Assembly (NCBI GenBank): GCA_015178975.1
Contig: WHVD01000011.1
Location: forward strand, 1,116,001 to 1,180,000
Length of the DNA: 64,000 nt
Reading direction: 5' to 3'
Origin: Hysterangium stoloniferum
Taxonomy: Eukaryota; Basidiomycota; Agaricomycetes; Hysterangiales; Hysterangiaceae
The notes beneath the pieces are model-generated. The model saw nothing but the letters and a program-made list of their open reading frames with translations, did not search any database and was not told the origin of the DNA. Position numbers and translations under genes: made by a program. How positions within the stretch are numbered: the first letter of the stretch is position 1; each line of letters starts with the position of its first letter. This document shows positions 55,585-64,000 of the stretch, piece after piece.

Positions 55585-56909
55585 TGTTAGGATACATACA
55601 GGGTGGGTTTCCAGAGAAACCTGTGGGATATCCGGTAGGACTTGGCTTCAGCTTATAGGCTGTGCCTTCGCTAGATCGTGTTGTCCAATTTCAGATGAAT
55701 GGATGGGAATCCCGGGGAGTCCAGGCAGGGGTCATAGGTTGAGGGGTCATGGGTTGAGGGGTCGTAGGTCGAGGGGTCATGGGTTGAGGGGTCGTGGGTT
55801 GAGGGGTCGTGGGTTGAGGGGTCGTGGGTCGAGGGGTCGTGGGTCGAGGGGTCGTGGGTCGAGGGGTTGTGGGTCGAGGGGTTGTGGGTCGAGGGGTTGT
55901 GGGTCGAGGGGTCGTGGGTCGAGGGGTCGTGGGTCGAGGGGTCGTGGGTCGAGGGGTCGTGGGTCGAGGGGTCGTGGGTCGAGGGGTCGTGGGTCGAGGG
56001 GTCGTGGGTCGAGGGGTCGTGGGTCGAGGGGTCGTGGGTCGAGGGGTCGTGGGTCGAGGGGTCGTGGGTCGAGGGGTCGTGGGTCGAGGGGTCGTGGGTC
56101 GAGGGGTTGTGGGTCGAGGGGTTGTGGGTCGAGGGGTCGTGGGTCGAGGGGTCGTGGGTCGAGGGGTCGTGGGTCGAGGGGTTGTGGGTCGAGGGGTCGT
56201 GGGTCGAGGGGTCGTGGGTCGAGGGGTCGTGGGTCGAGGGGTTGTGGGTCGAGAGGTTGTAGGTTGGAGGTCGTGGGTCGTGAGTCAAGATTGGTGAGAG
56301 AAATAGATGCGCCAGAGCCCGTGGGCTCCGACTAGTGTGAGCGGTGTGATTCAAGTAGGAGTTTAGAGCAGAAAATGTATTAGATTACTGGGGAGAATCT
56401 AAGCCGATTTTCTGACTGGATTGTATGTACAATATCTGCCAGACTAAATAGACTGTGGAGTGAATGTCATACTGAATCCAGTAATGATGAAATGAAATGA
56501 GCAAAACATAAAACGGGAATAGTAAACACCAAATTGGTGTTAGGAATGGGACGGAACAGAACGGAGTCCGAATAGTGACAAATCATAAACCATAATGGGA
56601 AACGGAGCGGGAGCAGAGTCTGAATCGTGACAGGTTATTTGACTAAAACGGGAACGGTGCTCAGTTAGAGGGATGACGGGTTTTCTGAGTGGGGTCTGGT
56701 GACTGACGTGTGGGACGAGGTCAGATATAGACAGAGACAGAGTCCAGTGGGTTTTCCGGTGACTGAAACACAACGTAACAAAGTCGAATGTAGACAAGTC
56801 TGACGTACGGAGTCTGGCGGGAAGTCCAGTAAACTGATAATGGGTGCATATAGGGTGCAGGTGCGTCTAAGTTAGTGCCCGGAGTCCGGTGGGATTTCTG
56901 GTCGTAACA
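55585..56909 (-). mobile_element. Solo LTR A with internal minisatellite
   Basis: The ends are TGTTAGGATACATACAGG and GGTCGTAACA, 1325 bp. The perfect TSD CTAAG is at 55580-55584 and 56910-56914. It is longer than other A copies because of the array at 55735-56262. Confidence 0.92.
55735..56262. repeat. 15-bp minisatellite inside LTR A
   Basis: About 35 copies of GGTCGTGGGTCGAGG (variants GGTTGT, GGTCAT). The same words occur only a few times at the equivalent place in the LTR at 44047-44870 (about 44680-44715). Long frames on both strands here are artefacts of the array. Confidence 0.95.
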
Positions 56910-56914
56910 CTAAG

Positions 56915-57650
56915 TCAGGAAGCCAATGATATGAAAAGAGCTAATCAGGGGGCCAATGATTGTACTAGTTGGGAGGTCCAACTCTATAAATGTAGTGGAG
57001 CTTGGCTTCAACTCATGTGTTGCACCCTCACATGAACTGTTAGGGTGCTCTGGTATTTCAAACAGAGCAGATAGTACAATAAAGGTGAAGATCAACACTT
57101 AGCTCAATCAACTGGTGGGCTGAAATACTAAGAGTCATAAGGTAAGAGTTCATGGCTTGCCAAAGAACATCTTCAAGGGTATTGAGAAGGGAGGAAGGAA
57201 ACTGAGAACTAGTAGAGGGTAATCTAAGTCGATTTTTGAACTAAATAAATATAGCAATACATGAAAAAGGTTTTATACTACAATGAGATGGATGACTGGA
57301 GGGCCAATCAAAGAAGTGAAGGGTGAAACAGATCATAGGAAGTCACTAACAAGGTGGGGAGACTAAATGTAAAGTACTAAACAATACTAAAAGGGTACTG
57401 AGGTGGCAAGTGAGATGTGTACAGGGAGACGGTGATGGGAGAGTGAACAGAATGGAAATGGAATGGAAAACTAAAAAGGTCAACACTATAACAAAACAGG
57501 TTGCAGGGGTCTGAAGTGATGGGGATCCTAACACAAGGGCACAACACATAAGTTGAAGCCAAAATCCACCTGTTTTATATAGTCAGACCTCCTGACTAGT
57601 ACAATCTCTATCATCAGCCCCCCAATATAGAGCCTCCTCTTACCCCTTGC
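56915..57650. mobile_element. Unresolved remnants of LTR family or families related to A/B/G
   Basis: Two diverged copies of the shared LTR motif are present in opposite orientations (GGAGCTTGGCTTCAACTCATG at about 57000; CATAAGTTGAAGCCAAAATCC at about 57549), suggesting two overlapping degraded LTRs. I could not fix boundaries or TSDs. Related sequence resumes at about 59534-59660 beyond LTR C. Confidence 0.4.
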
Positions 57651-57997
57651 TGTCACAACTGTCACAGTCACAACAATGTACTCTTCGACTCATCTTCAAC
57701 ATATTGATTTATCTTCAACAAAAATTCTGACTTGACATTCTATTTGACATCATCAACACCCTTGAATTTATTCGACAAATATTCAACTTACATTCAACTT
57801 GTCTCATTTCAACATCATATGTGATTTCATTTATGAGTCATGGTTTCATCATAGTTTAATGAAGAAAGGCATAAAAGGGCAATCAGAAGAGTGAAGAACT
57901 TCAGTCAGAAAATCTCTCATTGTATATTAGTTATATGTATTATTAATCAACCTCTCGATCTTATCTTACATGATTGTCGAAGCTCTTTGACATTAAC

Positions 57998-59376
57998 TGT
58001 TAGATTACGTTGTATTGCAAGCCATTGATGCGTTTTACGCTCGGCTATTTCGTACTTTACAGTAGCTTAGTCATCGTACATAAACCTTGTCCGTTTTCCT
58101 TACGCTGTCATCGAACAGGTTATGGGCCCCGCCCCGTTGCTTTAAAAGTCACACTAATACTATCTCATCATCTTATGTCTAATATCAACGCCTTACTTGC
58201 GAGTATCCCAAAACTCTCGGGTGATAACTACCACGAATGGAAGTTTTCACTGTCAATGGTTTTGCGGCGTGCTGGATCATGGAGTGTTGTTAATGGTGGA
58301 ACAAAGGCACCTAAGGATGAGAATAGCAAGGAGTATTTGGATTGGGCAAAGCATTCGGAGGATGGTTACACGGCAATTGGATTGACAATCACGTCAAGCC
58401 AACAATCGTATATTCGGGATTGCACCACTGGACCAGAGGCATGGCAAGCACTTGCAAAAATCTATCAGGCAAATAATCGGGCCAATCGGATTTCGTTGAA
58501 ACGCCATCTATATGTACCAGCACGATGTCAAAAATCCAGTGATGGAATATGTCCATGGCATTTTGACTCTGGCTTCGCAGCTTCGAGCGATTGGAGTCGA
58601 GTTACGTGATGAGGATGTGCCGGATGTCCTCATCTATTGTTTGGCTCCGGAATTTGGTGTGGTAGCAACTGCTCTTATGCAGCGTGTGGGATCACTTACA
58701 GTCGAAGAAATTTCCGTGGCGCTGGTAGAAGAAGAAAGCCATCTAAAAGGGCGGAAAGAAAATGAGAGTCAAATTGCCATGAAAATGAAAGTTGACTCAC
58801 CAAATATGCGACAGCCGAAGAATTGCTATAGATGCAACGGCGAAGGTCACATTGCGCGTTTTTGTCCCACACCGAGGCCGGTTGTTTCGTCTTCAAGATT
58901 ACCTACTGAAAACCAGGAGATCCCCACTGATAGTGCAGGGAGTGCTTATATTTTACGCACTTGAAATTATCGCGTGGACTAGGAGTTGCGGGTAGAGCTC
59001 CAAGGTCTGGCATTTGTTTGTAATCTGGGAGGTTGGGGGAACGCGTTCTAAGAGCGAGGATGCTCTGAGGTTCGGTTCGACGCCAAATGTACCAGACAAA
59101 TATTGCGTCTAGTAGGCGCAGCGTTTTTTTTTTCGTGTCAATTTTCGGATGGGTTTTGCATCGAGTGGGCGCAATATTTTGTGTTAAAACTGGTTTATTT
59201 CTCGTTTTTCGTGTGTATGGTCTTACTGCACACTTCAATGACTTGCAAAGTGGGCATGTTAGATTACGTTGTATTGCAAGCCATTGATGTGTTTTACGCT
59301 CGGCTATTTTGTACTTTACAGTAGCTTAGTCATCGTACATAAACCTTGTCTGTTTTCCTTACGCTGTCATCGAACA
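57998..59376 (+). mobile_element. Gag-only non-autonomous copia-type element with 120-bp LTRs
   Basis: Two 120-bp LTRs (57998-58117 and 59257-59376), TGTTAGATTACG to ATCGAACA, differ at only three positions, all C-to-T at CpG in the 3' copy. The perfect TSD TTAAC is at 57993-57997 and 59377-59381. A primer site GGTTATGGGCCC follows the 5' LTR immediately at 58118. The only coding sequence is gag; no protease, integrase, RT or RNase H fits in 1.14 kb. This is the structure of the small terminal-repeat retrotransposons with a gag domain described in plants (TR-GAG). Confidence 0.88.
58175..58964 (+). pseudogene. Copia-type gag with CCHC zinc knuckle, one frameshift
   Basis: ATG at 58175. The N-terminal gag region (MSNINALLASIPKLSGDNYH, SFSLSMVLRRAGSW, GPEAWQALAKIYQANN) runs open to 58609. 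Homologous sequence moves to the +1-shifted frame at about 58510 (DVKNPVMEYVHGILTLASQL, DVLIYCLAPEF). That frame contains the zinc knuckle CYRCNGEGHIARFC (CX2CX4HX4C, about 58824-58865) and ends at 58964. The combined product would be about 260 residues. A single indel near 58510 separates the frames. The decayed copy near 27760 has a different, longer sequence there, so the shift may be specific to this copy, or this may be an unrecognised splice or recoding site. Confidence 0.75.
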
Positions 59377-59533
59377 TTAACATCTGTGAGCCTTTGTGAC
59401 TGGTATTAGCCTCTCACTTCATCAACAGGGTGAATCTATACTTCATCGAATGAGGCTTCTGTATTCAGTTTAATAGAATAAATTATGATTATTATTCAAC
59501 TTTATCAAAGGAAATTCAATTTGTGTCACTTGC

Positions 59534-60193
59534 TTAGATCTTAACATGTCAGGGCACCACAGGCAGTGACACTGTGGTTGGGGGTACTGATAGCAGGATA
59601 CCAGAGGGTGGGGAAGGTGAAACAAGGTTGCAGGAGGCTGAATGACTGGGAACCTAACACCTCCTATCTTCTCGCATGGACAGTTTTATGCATGTTGGTG
59701 TTTCAAGAGGGACAAATTGGAGAAGAGTGAACATCCTGCTCCATGACACTGATATGGCTGCAAATGTTGTTTAAATGTTATTATTGACCCATAAGTATTC
59801 CATAAAGTTGCAAAATTTTAGGTTTAGTGCATACAAAAAGAGTATATAATTAATAAACTTTAATTACTTTATAATAAGTTTCTCTGGGTTAGATCACATG
59901 CCTTAATAGATACTTAAAAATTGTTGATACAGTAAAGTTGTGGGGGTGGGGGCTTGCTCCCTACGGGTGACAGCCTTGTTGCTTTTCAACGCCGCTTGTC
60001 GGCCACACCCAAGTCATATATTATGTAATAAGTTCAGCATTATCGGTTTGCTTCCGAAGAGATTTGAGCAGTGCACTGTGGACGCTTGTGGGACCCTGCT
60101 GCTGCAATCACTCGCCACCTAACTTTGATTTAGTTTCTTTCATCCACAACCTACCTATCCACATATCCCTTCCATCTCCGTATCTCTCTTACT
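59534..60193. other. Repeat remnant, then upstream region of the RRM gene
   Basis: 59534-59660 resembles 40690-40760 and 57480-57540 (LTR remnant). From about 59760 no repeat is seen. The last 70 bases before 60194 are C/T-rich, typical of a fungal promoter or 5' UTR. Confidence 0.45.
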
Positions 60194-61154
60194 ATGGAAG
60201 TCGATAGTCCTAATCCTACACCCTCTCTTCTCGAAAGACTTGGAGAACCCCGCAGAGGCGGTGCTCGTGGAGCAGCCCGCCGTGCAAGTGCCCCATACGT
60301 TCGTTGGTCTTTCCCCTTCTCATCCGTCCACCGCCTCGCCAATACATTCTTCACTCCTTACAGCAAAAACGCGATTCTCATGCTCTAGGCTCGTCGAATG
60401 CAGACGCTGATGCAGTGTGGAAGCATGATAAGCACGAACCGTTGAAGCTCTCAGAGAGACTTGGAAGAGAGGCCCGGCCGAGGGTTGATACGTCTAATGT
60501 AAGGAGGGCGTTGGGCCAGAACTCGACTTTAGTTTCGGAAGGGTTGAATATCAAGGGCGCGTCGTCCTCGATTGTGGAGGTGAGAGGATTGGTAGCGGGA
60601 ACAACGCCTGAAGATGTGAAGGTATGGTCACTCGCAACGGGATCTTTTCCGGGAGGTCTTGTGTGCTAATCTGTGAAATGTATCGTTTTAGGCCATCTTC
60701 CAAAGCTGCGGAACCATCACAAAGGCTACCATTGCCAACACATCCGACCCACGATCGCCCCATGTCCATCTTTATTACACACAGCCCGAGCATGCTCAGG
60801 CAGCAGTGAACAAGTTCAACGGACTACCCGCCGACGGTCAAAAGCTCAGTGTTACCATTTTTTCCATGGCACAGCAAATCGCGACAGTAGGGAAGAATCA
60901 AGACCTGCTTGACATCGCACCAGCTCGCCCAGTAGGGTACGGTCTCCACATGTATCTCTTTGGGTGTTATCTAATTCTTGGTTACCAACAGAAAAATGTA
61001 TTCAGATCAGATAGATGACCCCCGTGCAAGTGTCGCAGTTGGTGATTTTACGCCTGACGAATCCTCGAAGGGTTGGCGAGGCGGTGGACGCGGCAGAAGA
61101 GGCCGTGGAGGATTTAGACGAGGTACACTAGGAAAAATGGAGATTGATCATTGA
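60194..61154 (+). CDS. RRM protein resembling REF/ALY-type mRNA-export adaptors (4 exons)
   Basis: Exons 60194-60298, 60364-60621, 60692-60936 and 60992-61154 join in phase, with introns of 55-70 nt. The product is about 256 residues. The N-terminus (MEVDSPNPTP, then RRGGARGAARR) has an Arg/Gly patch and LLERLGEP, similar to the conserved N-terminal helix region of REF proteins. A single RRM spans about residues 85-160 (IVEVRGLVAGTTPEDVKAIF as the RNP2-like strand, HVHLYYTQPEHAQAAVNKFN around RNP1, then LSVTIF). The C-terminus has KGWRGGGRGRRGRGGFRRG followed by KMEIDH, a short acidic end like the C-terminal helix of ALY/Yra1 and FoP-type proteins. Expected role: nuclear mRNP assembly and handover to the export receptor. 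An alternative last exon is possible (splice from 61122 to about 61380, frame-compatible). Confidence 0.75.
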
Positions 61155-63662
61155 GTTTTCTACCAGCAAAGACTTTGTTCGATATGCGCAATTTGCAGAA
61201 GGGCCTCTCTTTCTCCTCTTCCTGTATTAGTCTCAGCCCCCTCTCATAGTATATATATTGCTTGACAGAGTAGAACTTCATATCTGACATAAGGAATAAT
61301 TTGCAGCTTGTAGAATGTAGCCATGAAAAAGGAAAATTTTCCAGTTTCTGAACTGACAATTTCCCTTCCCCGTTCGCAGGTGTGGGGATTGACCAAACGG
61401 GACGTCCACCTAGGAAAAATCTTCAGCCGGCATGACAAGTGTAAGAAGTCGTTATGTTTCAATAAAAGAATGGCTATTATTATCAAATTCCTAAGACATG
61501 TAAGAAGAGATGTACGGAGCCACCGACCCCTCACATCCCTGTCAGAAGCAAGGGACACAAGAATGGGTACTAAGACGTCCACCGCACTATTCTGAGCACA
61601 GCTTGACACTCAAACCATCGCGTAGAATGGGCAATGGTGAGCAACATTGGGGAAAGGTATAGCTGTGTTGCCGCACAAAGAGTGGGCGTCTTGAAAACAT
61701 AAGGTTTATATATAAGACGAAGGGGACGGTAACCGGGAGAGAGGCGGCGCTGTGACGGCAGGTGGGATCTGTCCGCTTTGGACGGTATTGTGTCCCTTTT
61801 TTTTCGCGTTCGTGCCCTTTCTCCTGAATGAGTGTTTGAAAACATTCAGATATGTGAAATACAGCTATCAGCTATCAGTGGGATCAGACAAGTTGTCGAA
61901 TCGGGAGTTACCCGCATTAGTACAGATACCCTTTGCTGTGGAGCCTTACTCTCGTATACTAGTTACCATTTACAGACAGATCTTGTCCATGCATACATTG
62001 ACATCCCACCAATAGGCAGTGTTTATTTATGCCAGTGTTTGCCCCACACTTTACGCTGGCGCTATTGGAGTAATCGGCTATGCGGAAAATATCTGGCTAG
62101 AGTTCGGGTCACGGGGATAAATATTTTCTCTATTTCAACATGTACGCAAAAAAAGAGGAGACGGCCTAATAAGCATGGATGATGTCAGTCAGAGTATTTT
62201 CGGTTTGTTTCAGATAGGTTTCTCTTGGATCCACACAAAGTAAGTAGTACAACGCCTCTATCTATATCCTCTGGCGAGGCGAAGAATAGGCGAACGTGGC
62301 GAGGACACCCTGGAAAGGACCAACGAATACTCGCCCGCGACAGCTAGCACTGTGTTATTTGCAGTGAACAGGAATTGCAGGTGTTGAAAAGCGTGCTTTA
62401 TATAGAGCGTGTTGAGATCGCTTCTCAACAGGAGCTGACATTAGTGATGTCATCCAGGGATTGGCTGTGGATGTGATTATATGCTCCGGCGAGAGGTTTA
62501 GGTTTGACCGAGGGTGAGGTTGCTATGCTGTGGGCGGCCACACATCAGGGCTATCATAACAACTCGGGTGTGACGGCTGGCTGGTTGGCGACGGAAATCC
62601 ATGCCCACGTTGCAGTAGCGTACATGTGACGAGGAGAACGCGAAGAGGTACCCATCGGGGGGTTTTCGATGAGAAGAAGGATGTATATTGGTAGTGATGC
62701 GCGATTAATAACCCCACACCAATAGGATGCGATCGGCAAAGGCGGGGAGAAAACAACGTTTGATTCGATTCGGTTCGTTGTAAAATGAAGCGGATCCTTA
62801 ATAGGATTGGGCTAGCAGAAGAGAACGGTCGCGCGTAAGGGATAAATCGATTACTGCGAAAGCACAGGCGAGATACGGTCGTTCATTAAAGTAAGACACG
62901 CTGGCTTACTCATTCTGCGAGATAAACTAATTTGGCGAATGACTTGCCTATTGTAGTGCCGGGGGCGAGGTGCTGGCGATGGCGTTGAGGAAACTTGAGG
63001 CGCCTTCACCATGAGTGATGGTCTGGAGAGGCGGTGTGGGCGGGGCATGGACAACCTGGCGCGCGCTAAGCTACGGAGATACCATCTTGCAATACCGGAA
63101 AGCGGTAACGACGACGACTTAAACGACGACTTGGAGGAACTTGAAGGCGGGGGAAAGAAATTTTTTGAGAGGGTCTCTGTTGATCTCATTTAATTCTTAA
63201 TTTTTTTCGTTCTTGCTATTCTTGAATCGCAGTGCCCCTCCAAGGTCAGAGCCACTTGCTTCAGAAATTAGTATCTAGGTTTCCTTGACTCGACTACATC
63301 GACCCGTAAATTCTCCGTCACTACACGTCCCCCATCCTTCTAGGAAGTACAACATCGAAAAATAATTGCTGCAGTGGTCTGCAGGCAGGATTTCTGCTTG
63401 TGTCGGAGTGTGAATTCCTGTCCCTTGCTCGGCATCTGCCGCCCTGTGACCTTCTCTCCCTCCACCTCTCACCACTGCGACGACCCGTCCTAGTCCCAGT
63501 CACAAGAGCAGATCACTCCGCTATCACTTTCTATCAATATACCGTCAATATAGTAGGACAATACTGGTAATCGACATACCAAGGAGCACCCCTTGACCCT
63601 CCTCATTCCCCCCTTCCTCGTCCTCATCACCCCCCTCCTCCTTACTGCTGCCCCTTAGCACC
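61155..63662. other. Intergenic region between the RRM gene and the Gln-rich gene
   Basis: Frames of 60-120 codons exist on both strands (for example 61832-62182 plus; 62851-63189 minus, Ser/Arg-rich). None shows a domain, codon consistency or splice continuity that I can defend. The 150 bases before 63663 are strongly C/T-rich with a TATA-like run at about 63535-63552, consistent with a promoter. Confidence 0.4.
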
Positions 63663-64000
63663 ATGTCCCAGATGCCTGGCTTTCCTCCATCTCAGAACCC
63701 CGTTCAGCAGAACCCACAAGGAATGCAGGCTAACCTCCATCTCTTAACACCCCAGCAACAGCAGCTCTTTGCACAGCATCAGCAGCAGCAGCAGCAACGG
63801 CAACAACAGTCATCCCCGCACCTGAGCCAAGGCGTTCCAGGTGTCCGAGATCCCGAGAATCAGCGCATGTGGCATGCTATGGACCAACAGGTCCGAGCCC
63901 ATAACGACACCGTCCAAGGCAATCCTGCTTTCAATCAAGTGAGCATTCTGACCATCCCCTCCCCATTTTCACCCCGTTTTTCTTTGTAATATGTCTTTTT
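63663..64000 (+). CDS. Gln-rich protein, first exon only (runs off the window)
   Basis: ATG at 63663 follows a C/T-rich leader. The first exon is 92 codons, ending at 63938 before GTGAGC. It starts MSQMPGFPPSQNPVQQNP and has a poly-Gln stretch (HLLTPQQQQLFAQHQQQQQQ), then DPENQRMWHAMDQQVRAHND. N-termini like this occur in fungal chromatin and transcription co-regulators, for example ARID-containing SWI/SNF subunits, but no folded domain lies within the window, so the identity is open. Confidence 0.6.

Larger units (their letters stand above)
57651..59528 (+). mobile_element. Solo LTR C split by the gag-only element
   Basis: The ends are TGTCACAACTG and TTTGTGTCA. The perfect TSD CTTGC is at 57646-57650 and 59529-59533. 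LTR parts are 57651-57997 and 59382-59528. Confidence 0.88.

Noticed and set aside
55535..56335. Long open frames on both strands (266, 227 and 157 codons) of Arg/Gly/Ser, Pro/Ser/Thr/His or Val/Gly/Arg repeats
   Set aside because: They arise from the 15-bp minisatellite in LTR A. A period divisible by three with no stop word keeps all frames open.
62851..63189. 112-codon minus-strand frame, Ser/Arg-rich
   Set aside because: No domain and no splice partner. An equally open plus-strand frame overlaps it. The evidence is insufficient.

Overview
This window looks like a chromosome segment of a basidiomycete fungus, most likely an agaricomycete. The evidence is short (about 45-100 nt) GT-AG introns in every host-type gene, a white-collar-2-like PAS plus GATA-zinc-finger gene, an intron-bearing tRNA-Ala, and the mix of Ty3/gypsy chromovirus, Ty1/copia, Tc1 and Crypton elements.

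Layout. Host sequence is confined to the two edges. The left edge (1-6.4 kb) holds a five-exon GATA/PAS regulator (945-3158), an unrecognised five-exon gene (4297-5445) and the tRNA-Ala (6283-6375). The right edge (60.2-64 kb) holds an RRM protein resembling REF/ALY mRNA-export adaptors (60194-61154) and the first exon of a Gln-rich protein that runs off the end (63663 onward). Nearly everything from about 6.7 to 59.5 kb is nested transposons. I resolved most junctions by eye from 5-bp target-site duplications (TSDs).

Nested block, left to right. (i) Fragments of LTR families A and C around a gypsy protease remnant (6.7-9.5 kb). (ii) A minus-strand copia element (copia-F, 9.92-20.98 kb) interrupted by solo LTRs G and E and by a 3.1-kb Tc1/mariner DD34E element, itself split by another solo LTR E. 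(iii) LTR B split by an LTR E, then the 3' half of a chromodomain gypsy element with its 3' LTR (23.0-27.6 kb). This element carries an antisense, apparently spliced coiled-coil/Cys-rich ORF between pol and the 3' LTR. (iv) A solo LTR D (29.57-39.26 kb) split by an 8.4-kb Crypton-type element. The Crypton has a seven-exon tyrosine-recombinase gene with all catalytic residues visible and a GCR1_C-like C-terminus. (v) Another solo LTR D, a pyrimidine-rich minisatellite with a short solo LTR J, and the 5' half of a gypsy pol split by LTR B (itself split by LTR A) and by a complete copia element (copia-H, 45.56-54.89 kb, TSD TAGAG). Copia-H contains LTRs I (two copies), C, B, A and G. (vi) LTR A with a large minisatellite, then a solo LTR C split by a 1.38-kb gag-only LTR element with 120-bp LTRs (57998-59376).

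The most notable items are the apparently intact Crypton, the small non-autonomous gag-only element with a half-tRNA(iMet)-type primer site, the antisense spliced accessory gene in the chromovirus, and a short motif (AAGCTGAAGCCAAGTCC) shared by otherwise different LTR families. Almost all retrotransposon reading frames are broken, many by changes at CpG. The Crypton, the gag-only element and (ignoring one LTR insertion) the Tc1 transposase are the best preserved. Family assignments rest on motif recognition, not database searches.
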